NCBI GenBank assembly: GCA_036435485.1 | Contig: CM071597.1 | Coordinates: 51,443,881 to 51,507,880 of the forward strand | From: Saposhnikovia divaricata | Lineage: Eukaryota; Streptophyta; Magnoliopsida; Apiales; Apiaceae | DNA: 64,000 nt | Reading direction: 5' to 3' | Part shown: positions 36,831 through 46,743 of the stretch, in pieces | How the letters are laid out: each line of letters starts with the position of its first letter | How positions within the stretch are numbered: position 1 is the first letter of the stretch | Program-made: the position numbers and the translations under genes | Notes under the pieces: model-generated | Database searches by the model: none | Seen by the model: only the letters and a program-made list of their open reading frames with translations | What the model was told of the DNA's origin: nothing

Positions 36831-37006
36831 CCGGTCTATTTTTGATTAATAAGATGTATACGCCCTTCTATGAGGGTCTTACAATAACCGGCTTATAACT
36901 GATATATAACTATCTAGCTTATAAGCCAACAATAACATTCAGGGAACAAGTATTATCAATTCAACTTGAAAGTAGGCATGCATGCAATGGCATATGTATA
37001 TCAGCA

Positions 37007-37009
<3 letters not shown>

Positions 37010-37051
<42 letters not shown>
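37010..37051. repeat. (AT)n microsatellite in the 5' LTR of C1
   Basis: About 42 bp of AT repeats, against about 16 bp at the same place in the 3' LTR (11533-11548). Confidence 0.9.
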
Positions 37052-37053
<2 letters not shown>

Positions 37054-39569
37054 ATTCAATCACAACAACAGCCTAAAAGAAGGGAATTGAAACTTGCCTG
37101 GTAGTCGGGTACGGTAAGGGGTAGTGGTAGCGGGTCCCGGTTCAGCTTGGTGATCTATAAATAGCCAAGGCATTCGGGATTAATCACTTAACATATTAAA
37201 AGTTAAGTTATACTTAATTCGAAACACGTTCTCGAGTTATCTCGTTATACCCCTTTTAGTGGATTACTTATTATCACTGATCCGACCCGACATTCGTTCG
37301 TTAATACGACATGTCACTGCACTTATACTTGGGACATACTTAAGTCATATGAGTTCTAAGGTTGATCGTTACGAACCAATATTATACTCCGAGTTTTATC
37401 GCCCGTTTTCTAAGTGTTTTACCGAAGTTATAAAAGAGTCGTCTTTTAGGGGTTCGTTCGCGTTTAACCTCGACTCGAACATTTTTAATAAATCGAAAAA
37501 TGCCCTTTTTGACATACGGTTTTCTTTCACACCTTCCTTCTTACCCCTAGTATTTATTTACCAAGATTTTCCATGACGTTACATAGTTTACGAGGGTTCA
37601 ATTTCAGTTACGAACTTTCGTTTACGGATTCGAACTACTTTTAGTAATTTGGTCATAAATCCTAAACCGTAAGTCCGTTTCACGTGATCTTTATATCAAA
37701 ACGAAGCTTAGAACATTACCTATCCTATCATGGCAGATAAAGTCTCTGGACAGTAGGGGTTCGACATGGAAAATGGCATACAAAACATGGTATTGTAAAA
37801 TCGGACATTATAACGGCTGTAAATCGAATATCTACCAATTTCGAATCTTCCCATAAACATAGTATCCAGCCCAAACAACATATACATGACTTATATACAT
37901 GAACTGAGGCCAAGCAATGCCTTTCCGTTCATCTAGCTATTTACATCATTAATCCAAAATCCATACATAATCATGCTTATAACCTTAACATAACCATAAC
38001 TAAGTTATAACTATCATAAACATGCTTAAATCTCAAACAAGGGTTAGGGTTTCAAGAGCTTTATACCTTCCTTAGATAGTGATATAGCCTTACTAAGCCT
38101 TGTATGGTCCTTAGGAGTGCTTAAGCTTGCTAGAACAATCAAAAGATTCAAAGAAAACAAGGTTAATACATGAAGAACACTATTCATCATCATCTTTAGT
38201 GATTTTTTTGAAAATGGAAACAAAGGAATTTGGGTTTGAAATTTCTAGGAGATTAGTTTCTTGAATTATAGGACTCATCTTAAAAATTACAAGATCAAAT
38301 GATGGTTGGAAGTTGGATTTTGGTTTTGAATTTAGAGCATAGGTCGAATGGATGTAATGGAGAGAGAGGTTTAATATTTTTTTGTTCTTTGCTTGGTTAA
38401 TGTGATAATAATGCATCAAGTGGATGAGGTTTAGATAATATCTCATCTAAAAGCCACTTTAATAAAGTGATGATGTATAGGATGATGAAAATGGATGGAC
38501 AAGTGTTGGGATTTTGATGGTTCTCATGTAACTAGTGGTTTGATTTTTGCTAAGTGCTATTTAATCTCCAAACATGCTAGTTACTTATGTAACTAAGTAG
38601 TTACTAGATATTTATTCTAGTAGCTTGCACAAGACTCTTGCTTCCTCTGCTTGTTTCTGTGTCCGGTTATTGCCCGTTTCGATTGATCGTTCGTGAGAAT
38701 ATTTCACGGATTTCTAATTAGGGTTTACCGGGAATCCTCTTTAATATTAATACTTTCATTCTCCATCTTTCATTCTAACTTTCCAATTTATATTCCTTAA
38801 ATCCATTCGTTAAATACTTAAGGCTATCAGTGTCCAGGGAACTCTCGGAGAAAATAAAAGTGCGGTTTTTCAGAATCCGACAGCTTTTACATACACTTAT
38901 TTTCCCCCTGGATCACTAATACGAACTCGGAAATCCGTTCCGAATACTTCTATATAGTGTCGTCTCATAATATTATATACTCCTAGCACAACACTATTCA
39001 TTCTGTATTCTTTACTTGTTCTCTTAGGGTTGTATAATTGTCCGTATTCTCTTTCGATCGTTCCTTAACCTTTTTACGGAACTACTGGATTAATCGTTAC
39101 CGATCTGGATGACATGAGAATATTCTCCTGCTTGAAATTGCCATATCTTATTCCCTTAGAAGATAGATTATTCTTACCTATGTTGTTACCCTTTAGCATT
39201 CTTCAAGACATAGAAATAATAAAGTCGAATTCCATTCATTCTTTCCAAATATCAATTATTACATTGTAGCCATAACCACTCCTCAGTGGTTTCCTACCTT
39301 CATTCTTAAATCAAATATAATAACATCCCAAAATATCAAATCCTCAAAGTTAATATCTCAATTCTTGGATTATAATAATATTTAATCCACTGTCTGGTCA
39401 AATATTATACCGAAAAGAATTTGGAATTTCTGAATTCCGATCGTCTCTGCATTCACTTATTTCCTCCGCGTATTACTAATATGACTTCGAAACATCCATA
39501 TCACGTCCCGTACATAGGGTGGAGTGAAAAGTTTTCCAACTTACAAAATCACTATTCATTCACCAAATT

Positions 39570-39643
39570 ACTATGCATGTACAGGAAACACTATGCACGT
39601 ACGGGAAATACTATGCACGTATGGAAAACACTATGCACATACT
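39570..39643 (-). repeat. 20-bp tandem repeat in the 5' LTR of C1 (about 4 copies)
   Basis: Matches 14067-14140. Confidence 0.85.
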
Positions 39644-39906
39644 CATTTCCCTTCAAGGATCCATTAGCTCCTTCCTGGATGGTAGATTATTCTTATCTAG
39701 GTCCTCAGCCATCGAATTACTCTATTCTGACAATATACCAATGCATCAGGATCATTGTCCAAAGCAATATCCATTCATTACAATCATTGCTCCTTGAAAC
39801 CACCATTCATTAGAGCTGGTGACCTTGTTGTCGGAATCATTGTTCCTTCTTATTATCATTACTTAATAAAAAGTTTTAATTATATCCAAAATTTCGGGTT
39901 CTTACA

Positions 39907-39911
39907 GCTAC
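39907..39911. repeat. TSD of element C1, right copy (GCTAC)
   Basis: GCTAC follows the LTR end TTCTTACA. The integrase frame of B resumes immediately. Confidence 0.95.
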
Positions 39912-40832
39912 CAGCCGTCCTCTTATGAGCTCGATAGTTTCTCTTGTCTGTTGGACCAGTTCCGGCCCTAAAATCTTCCGCTCTCCAACTTCTTCCCAAC
40001 ACAAGGGAGACCGACATCTTCGTCCGTATAAGGCCTCATATGGGGGCATGCCTATACTCGCATGGTAACTGTTGTTGTAGGAAAATTCGATCAACGGCAA
40101 GTGGTCATCCCAACTTCCCTTAAAATCAATGGCACATACCCTCAACATGTCCTCGATGGTCTGGATGGTTCTCTCACTCTGTCCGTCTATTTGGGGATGG
40201 TATGCAGTACTCATGTTTAACTTGGTCCCCACACAATCCTGAAAACTTCTCCAGAACCTGGAGTTGAATCTTGGGTCTCTATCTGATACAATGCTCACAG
40301 GAACCCCATGCCTAACCACAATCTCCTTTAAGTAAATATCTGCCAGCTTGTCGACAGTATATCTCTCGTTGATTGGAAGAAAATGTGCTGACTTGGTCAA
40401 CCTATCGATAATTACCCAAATGGCATCATGATTAGTCCTGGTCCTTGGTAATCCGACCACAAAGTCCATCGCAATTTGCTCCCACTTCCACTCGGGTATC
40501 TCTAAGGGTTGCAACAATCCACTGGGCCTCTGGTGTTCGGCCTTCACTCTTTGACATGTCAAGCATTTACTTACCCACTCTGCCACGTCCTTCTTCATAT
40601 TTGGCCACCAATAGTATTCTCTTAAGTCTCTATACATCTTAGTGCCTCCAGGGTGAATTGAGTACCTTGAACTATGAGCCTCTTGCAACATCTCATCTTT
40701 TAATTCCTGAACGTTCGGGATCCATATCCTAGATGCGTACCTCATAATTCCATTCCCGTCTTTCTCACACTTAATTTCCTCTCCAGTCAAAATTTTCTCC
40801 ATCGAATTCTTTTCTTCTTCCATCTTCTTTTC
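39912..40832 (-). pseudogene. IN: Integrase N-terminal and core domains of element B, cut by C1
   Basis: The frame runs on from RNase H after a single TAG (40833-40835). The N-terminal zinc-binding domain shows HSSRYSIHPGG then CLTCQ (HHCC type). The core shows the first Asp in IAMDFVVGLP, the second in SDRDPRF, and the Glu in DGQSERTIQT, which together make the D,D(35)E triad. All three residues are present. The enzyme would insert the element DNA into the chromosome. The frame ends in GRLVA at the C1 insertion. The rest of the protein is at 8855-9340, in the same frame once one GCTAC is removed. Confidence 0.93.
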
Positions 40833-43094
40833 CTAGCATAACTTAATCTTTTCCAATAACGGTGGTTGGACTCTTATTTCCAGTAGACTCTCTTGTCCAA
40901 TTCCTGGTAACCTCACTTCAATCTCCAGTTTCTCAAGGTCCTTGATCAATTCGTCCACTGACGTTATCATCTTAAACTTCTCCTTTCGGCTAAGTGCATC
41001 GGCCACTACGTTGGCCTTCCCTGGGTGATAATGAATCTCACAATCATAATCTTTGATTAGCTCTAACCATCTCCTCTGCCTCATGTTTAACTCTTTCTGA
41101 GTGAATATGTACTTTAAGCTCTTGTGATCCGTGTAGATTTCACACTTTTCTCCGTAAAGATAATGTCTCCAGATCTTCAAAGCAAAAACTATCGCTGCTA
41201 ATTCCAAATCATGGGTGGGGTATCTTATCTCATACTCCTTAAGTTGTCTGGATGCATACGCGATCACTTTACCGTGCTGCATAAGCACACACCCTAAACC
41301 TTTATGGGATGCGTCGCTATAAATCACAAAATCTCCATTATCATCAGGTAGGGCTAGTACTGGTGCTGTCACCAACCTCTTCTTCAACTCTTGGAAGCTC
41401 TCTTCGCATTTTTCAGTCCACACAAACTTCTCGATCTTGCGAGTTAGTCGGGTCAAAGGGGCTGCTATCTTGGCAAAGTCTTGGACAAATCTCCTATAGT
41501 AGCCAGCCAACCCTATAAAACTTCTCACCTCTGTCGGAGTGGTTGGTCTCTCCCAATTTGATACAGCCTCTATTTTGGCTGGGTCCACTAGAATGCCTTG
41601 TTCGCTAATCACATGCCCTAAAAACTGAACTTCCTTCAACCAAAATTCACACTTCGAGAACTTAGCGTACAACTTTTCTTCTCTTAATGCTCCCAATACA
41701 ATCCTCAAGTGCTCTGCATGTTCCTCCTTCGTCTTGGAATAAATCAAGATGTCATCGATGAAGACTATAACACACTTGTCCAAGTATTTCTTGAAGACTC
41801 GATTCATTAAATCCATGAAAGCTGCAGGGGCATTCGTTAAACCAAATGACATCACTAGGAACTCATAGTGTCCATACCGGGTGCGAAAGGCCGTCTTTGG
41901 TATATCTTCTGGTTTAATCTTTAACTGGTGATACCCGGTCCTCAAATCAATTTTAGAGAAATAAACTGCATCTTTCAATTGGTCAAACAGGTCATCTATC
42001 CTGGGCAAGGGATACTTATTCTTGATAGTCACCTTGTTCAACTCCCTGTAGTCTATACATAATCTCATACTGCCGTCCTTCTTTTTCACGAATAATACCG
42101 GGGCTCCCCACGGTGACACACTAGGTCTTATCATCCCTTTATCCAACAACTCTTGTAACTGAGTGGCCAGCTCTTTCATCTCCACTGGGGCTAGCCGATA
42201 TGGGGCTTTCGAAATTGGGGCCGTACCCGGAACTAGGTCTATAGCGAACTCGATGTCTCTATCAGGTGGTAGTCCTGGAAGATCATCCGGAAATACGTCC
42301 GCGAACTCATTAACGACAGGGATTTCCTGTAGGTTTGGTGCCTCTTTCTTGGTATCCTTCACATAGGCTAAATAGGCTTCGCATCCTTTACGTAACAGCT
42401 TCTTAGCTTGAATCATTGTCAGGAACTTTTGGTTTTGCCGTTTCCCACTAAACACTACTTCCTCGTCCCCTGGCAGTCCCAAACTTACTTTCTTCTTGAC
42501 ACAATCAATCTGGGCTCCGTGGGTTGTTAACCAATCCATACCTACTATTACGTCAAACTCCCCTAGTTTAAAAGGTATTAAGTCTACCCGAAAGTGTCGC
42601 CCTTCTATTTCTAGGTCACAACCTGGACATACTTGGCTAACGGGAATAATTTCATGATTAGCTATCTCTATTTGCAATCTGTCTTTCAATGGTTCAGTCT
42701 TAAGGCCTAACTGACATACAAAATCTAGAGATGTGGAAGACTTGGTAGCTCCCGAATCAAATAAAACATTTGCCTTTACTGAGTTGAGTAGTAGAGTACC
42801 TGCAATCACATCCGTGTTCCTCACGGCATCCGGCACCGTCATGTTAAAAGTTCTTGCAGTAGGGGCCTTGTTAGAAGCAGTTCCACTCACTCTCGATGCA
42901 GCTGGCCCAGAGGACATACATTCCCTCATTCGGTGCCCTGGTTTCCCACACTTGAAGCAATTACCTCCGGCACTCGTGTTGTTACTAGTTCCACGACAGG
43001 CGTTAGCATAATGCCCTGTCAGCCCACACTTGAAGCACTTCACATCTTGCAGGTTACACACGCCCGCATGTTTCCTTCCACATTTATTACATTA
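40833..43094 (-). pseudogene. pol: Gag zinc knuckles, protease, RT and RNase H of element B
   Basis: The frame is open from just after TAA 43092-43094 to TAG 40833-40835. From the Val/Met at 43061 the order is two CCHC knuckles at residues ~9-22 and ~35-48 (CFKCGLTGHYANAC, CFKCGKPGHRMREC), then a retropepsin with LFDSGAT near residue 100. RT follows with FIDD at residues 434-437 and PFGL-equivalent SFGLTNAP before it. RNase H has IYSDASHKGLG, THDLELAAIVFAL and IYTDHKSL. The fusion Gag-knuckle-PR-RT-RH is the normal order for this lineage. Nothing essential is missing within this piece; the copy is silenced by the flanking stops and by C1. Confidence 0.93.
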
Positions 43095-44114
43095 TGGGGG
43101 TTGGGCTCGGGATGGGGTAGAATAAGATGATCCCTGTGGTCGGCCGCTCTGGCCCACACTCCAACTTTCAGCTCTCTTGGTTCCAAAGTTTCAGCTGGGT
43201 TGGGACATCGTTCCTCGCTTAAATTTGCTCGGAAAGCTCCCACCCGCAGAGTTTCCCTTTCGACTATCAAACTTCCTCTTCTTTCCTTCTCTCTCCTTCT
43301 GCATCTGTTCACTCCCAGCCTCAACAATTGACGCTTTCTGTACCAGGGTGGCATAGTCTGTCAGCTCAAGAACCGCCACACGATTCTGAATCCATTGTTT
43401 TAGCCCTAATTGAAATCTTCGGGCCCTCTTTGCCTCAGAGTTCACATATTCCGGCACAAACCTCGACAGCTCAGTAAATTTGGCCTCATACTCGGCCACC
43501 GTCATGTTTCCTTGCTTCAGTTCCAAAAACTTTAGCTCCATTTGTGTCTCCATGAACCTAGGAAAGTACTTCTCCAAGAACAGCTCGCTAAATCTCTCCC
43601 AGGTCACCACACCTCTTCCTTCCAAATTCTTCTTAGCTTCCCACCAATAGTTCGCCTCACCTTTCAGAAGGTAAGTGGCGAAAACAGTCTTCTCCTCTTC
43701 AGCGACACCTAGTATCTCGAAGGATTTTTCCATTTCCTTCAGCCAGGCCCTTGCCTCGACCGGGTCGGCAGTTCCTTTAAATTCTGGGGGTTTCAGGGAT
43801 TTGAAGTTCCGGAAAGCATTAGCATTAGCATTTTGGGGTGGTTGCTGAACTGGGGGACGGTCCAAGTTCTGCCTAAGTAACTCCATGAACTGTTCCATAG
43901 GGCCTCCCCTAGGATGTTCTACCTCTCGGGTGTCATCACCAGCTTCTTCTTCTTCATACTCAGAGTCATCAAACAAGTTATGATCGATGCCCTCATTCTC
44001 ACTCAGGTTGGCATTCTCCCCTTCATGGTTCTGGTGGCCTCCGGTTCCATGGTGGCTACCCTGGCCCTCAGAACTGATCGGGTGAGCTCGAGTGTTCATT
44101 CTTCTAGGTGGCAT
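43095..44114 (-). pseudogene. gag: Gag of element B
   Basis: ATG at 44114 opens MPPRRMNTRAHP, a start seen in Tekay-type Gags. An acidic linker (EYEEEEAGDD) follows, then the retrotransposon Gag domain (FKGTADPVEARAWLKEMEK; ANYWWEAKK; WERFSELFLEKYFP; LKQGNMTVAEYEAKF) over residues ~110-260, then a Lys/Arg-rich tail. TGA at 43191-43193 and TAA at 43092-43094 interrupt the same frame before the zinc knuckles. Gag forms the particle that holds the element RNA. Because no frameshift is present, the live ancestor probably made Gag-Pol as one chain. Confidence 0.92.
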
Positions 44115-44832
44115 GATTCTGATAATAAAACAAGAAAGGGGTTAGGGTTTTCCAATTACCTGACAGCGTTTGCACGGGTCAGGAGCGTATCGTTCCTCCT
44201 CATAAGGGTGGAAGTTGCAAAAGTTTTAATGATCCGATGTTGGAAATGAAATGTCAAACATTTTTGGGGAAAAATCCCTTTGGGATGCGAAAACATTTAA
44301 AAGAGTTTTCAAAACTTCGAAACCTCAAAAATATATTTTTTTTTTCGAAAAAAATTTATTTTTAAAGATTGTAGGAACATTTTTGGAAATTGTAGAAAAC
44401 AATTTGAAATTGCATATCGTAAATTTGAAACAACATGGTTGTATTTGTGGCTTGTAGCAATTGTATAATCACAGTTGTATATCAAGACAGTAAAGCATGA
44501 CATCGGAAAGTAAAGCAGATGAGGCAATATTAAGGAAACTGAAACTAAATAAGTACGGTACAAGGGTTATCACAAAGTTTGGATGTTAGAGCCAAATACA
44601 TAGTTCCGATGTCAAAGTCTAGCAAAAGTGGAACAAATACATCATCCGAATAGTCAGGCTACACAAAAGTAGGGCTACATCCGTACATACTACCCGAAGT
44701 CACATCTACATATCTGTAGGTCAGTCTACTCATCCACTGGTCAGAAAGGATACCATTGCACAAGTCAACTATCCCGCAAAATCGACACACTAATGTCATC
44801 TGAACCTAGGGGATTGAGCTATCAGTAACGCA
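44115..44832 (-). other. Non-coding spacer between the upstream ORF and gag of B
   Basis: No coding signal is seen. It contains A- and T-rich runs near 44330-44365 and otherwise ordinary sequence. It forms the untranslated part between the extra ORF and gag. Confidence 0.5.
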
Positions 44833-45531
44833 TCACGGGGCCGCACCGCGGTGGAGCAAGGTCCTCACTCGGGCAAATGCACGACGCACAACACGCCTAG
44901 CATCCCTAGCCTGGATCACTCCGCCCCCGCGGATCCCTAATCCAAGAATCCTATCGCGACTCCTCCTCTCAATCCTATGGAGTCGAGCTCTAGTCCTCCT
45001 AGCAACAGCGGTCCTCATCTCAGCCTGGATCCTCAAGCGCGCCTCGCGCTCCTCCACTAGTGCCCGCCTCACCTCGTTAAGTCGGGCCTCTGCAGATAGT
45101 AAGTCTCGGGTCAGGAACTGTACCACGTAAGCGTGCTCAGTACCCGACACTGGGGGTAGGTCCATCGGTGGAGGTGGTATGACAGGAACAGGAGTAGGTG
45201 CAGCAGCAGCAGCAGGAGCAGAAGCAGTAGCAGGGGTAGTGTTAAGCTCCTCCTCGCCAGAAGTGTCATCCTCGGAGTCACCGTCCGATGAAACAGGGCT
45301 AGATGTCTGTGGAGAAGGTGGGGGTGACACAACACGACCCTCACCGGATCTCACACTCTCCTCATCAGTAGCTACAGGAGATGGGGTAACAGGCTCTGGC
45401 TCAGGCTCAGGCTCAAAAGGCTCCTCAACGGGATCCTCATCATCAGTATCCTCTATCAGTGTAATCCAGGGGCCAAGCTCGGAGTCAGCACCCATATCCT
45501 CCTCAGGATCCTCGGTATCTCGCATCATCAT
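44833..45531 (-). CDS. Extra ORF upstream of gag in element B, unknown function
   Basis: From the first in-frame ATG triplet (MMMRDTEDPEED at 45531) it encodes about 232 residues, sense with the element, between the PBS and gag. The N-terminal half is acidic and Pro-rich (EPFEPEPEPEPVTPSP; SDGDSEDDTSGEEE). An Ala/Pro-rich linker follows (APAAAAAPTPVPVIPPPP). The C-terminal half is charged and probably coiled coil, ending Arg-rich (RRVVRRAFARVRTLLHRG). An ATG at 45571 in another frame opens MEEIPDPEAFEREHDD. That peptide resembles a relic in C (LEAYEQQRDDALY), so a frameshift near 45515 may have split the original start. Chromoviruses normally lack an ORF here. The function is unknown; it could be a Gag accessory or an RNA- or DNA-binding protein. 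Confidence 0.55.
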   Translation of the reverse strand: MMMRDTEDPEEDMGADSELGPWITLIEDTDDEDPVEEPFEPEPEPEPVTPSPVATDEESVRSGEGRVVSPPPSPQTSSPVSSDGDSEDDTSGEEELNTTPATASAPAAAAAPTPVPVIPPPPMDLPPVSGTEHAYVVQFLTRDLLSAEARLNEVRRALVEEREARLRIQAEMRTAVARRTRARLHRIERRSRDRILGLGIRGGGVIQARDARRVVRRAFARVRTLLHRGAAP

Positions 45532-45787
45532 GCTCTCTCTCGAAAGCCTCAGGGTCTGGTATCTCCTCCATCTACACAAGGGAAATAAGGTGGGTCACTA
45601 ACCATAAAAGAAAGGTTTAGGAGTAGTTCCCTCACGGGCCTTAAAGTCAGGGCTATATCCGATAACCCGACTACAAACTCGATGAGAGTTCTAAGTATTA
45701 TTAATGTTGTTATTAGGGTTATCGTTATTGTTATTATTATTAGGGTTGCTTTCTTAAATTACTATCGTTTCTGAGAACTGTAACCTC
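45532..45787 (-). other. 5' leader of element B internal region
   Basis: Short non-coding stretch between PBS and the extra ORF, with AATAAT/ACCCTAAT repeats at 45690-45750. A pyrimidine-rich run ending TTGTGTAG stands just before ATG 45571 and looks like a possible 3' splice site; this is unproven. Confidence 0.35.
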
Positions 45788-45799
45788 GCTCTGATACCA
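45788..45799 (-). other. Primer-binding site of element B
   Basis: On the minus strand TGGTATCAGAGC follows the 5' LTR end after GAAA; it complements initiator tRNA-Met. Confidence 0.92.
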
Positions 45800-46026
45800 T
45801 TTCTGTGACGCCCCCAGATCCGGGGTCGGAGATCTAGGCGCTCACGGTCCATTTTCCATTAATAACATACCTGTTCTTGCACATAATATATATAACACAG
45901 CCATCGACCCCACAATAAACTCACACCACACACACACACAGGTTAGAGCCTCAGAAACGTCACACATTGATTAAACAGTAATAAAATTATCAGAGTTATT
46001 ACAGACCGAATTAAATAGTATTTATG

Positions 46027-46230
46027 CTACCAGCAACACTTCGATATGAAGCGAAGTTGGCGGCTTGAAAGTTTGTTACGATACACTGCCTTGCACAGGT
46101 CATACTAACAAATAAAACGAACTAACAAAAGCTGCCAACCAATCCGGCTAATGGGGCCTACCGGTGGAATCTCAAGTGCTGGCTCGGGTCTAGTCACCTG
46201 CTTTCGAGCAGTCTGTCTGGTTCTTGCTAT
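46027..46230 (-). pseudogene. Copy of the H3-like leader ORF in the 5' LTR of B, start codon lost
   Basis: The sequence corresponds to 5558-5761 and keeps the RTRQTARKQVTRP coding, but codon 1 is ATA instead of ATG (46228-46230). The two LTRs were identical at insertion, so one changed later. The ATG in the related C micro-ORFs suggests ATG is the older state. Confidence 0.5.
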
Positions 46231-46659
46231 TTCGCTTAGCTGTTGTGTTTGTAAAATTTGAAAACAAGCAAGAGTGAGCAACTATGGCTCAGCAAGAAAT
46301 ATATGTATAAGGTAAGCAATATAACATTTCATATGATTGGCAGTTAATAAACTTGTTTGTATCAATCAGATATAAAATCACTTGTCATAGTTGAGAAATC
46401 TCGAAGGTGCAACAATATGTGCCCTTGTTTTCAAAATAAACTTGCAGTTCTAGATACTGCATTGAGTGAACATATTTCTCATCAAAATAGAACACTATCA
46501 GCAACTTGGCACAAAATCCTAAGAATCAGTGTCAAAGCATTTTTCCAAAATGGAGGAATGGGACTTAAAGAAAACACAAAACCTGACAAGGATTGACGAT
46601 GATCAGTCGCCACATCCAAGTCCAATAATCCGCGGGTCTTCTCTACCGGTAGAAGGATA

Positions 46660-46743
46660 GAAACTACATCCGTAACTATCCCTCGGGTGAAAACTACATC
46701 CGTAATCACCCTCGATGAAAACTACATCCGTAATCATCCTTTG
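46660..46743 (-). repeat. ~27-bp tandem repeat in the 5' LTR of B (3 copies)
   Basis: Matches 6190-6273, with core AAACTACATCCGTAA. Confidence 0.8.

Larger units (their letters stand above)
9341..39906 (-). mobile_element. Element C1: non-autonomous giant-LTR retrotransposon (LARD-like), inserted in B integrase
   Basis: On the minus strand the order is 5' LTR (35436-39906 plus 19794-20411, split by C2), iMet-type PBS (19778-19789), internal region (14405-19793), polypurine tract and 3' LTR (9341-14404). The TSD is GCTAC. The LTRs are about 5.06-5.09 kb, nearly as long as the interior, which holds only decayed pol. This fits the large retrotransposon derivative (LARD) description. The LTR termini, PBS and polypurine tract resemble those of B, so a B-like element is the likely helper. 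Confidence 0.92.
35436..39906 (-). repeat. 5' LTR of C1, main piece (U3 side)
   Basis: Together with 19794-20411 this makes about 5089 bp, matching 9341-14404. The AT array is at ~36085-36830, an expanded (AT)n tract at ~37010-37051, and the 20-bp repeat (4 copies) at 39570-39643. The ~25 bp excess over the 3' LTR is explained by the (AT)n growth. Confidence 0.93.

Noticed and set aside
45179..45601. 140-residue + strand ORF rich in Ser/Gly
   Set aside because: It is the antisense shadow of the Pro/Asp-rich pre-gag ORF of B; the Ser/Gly composition follows from that.
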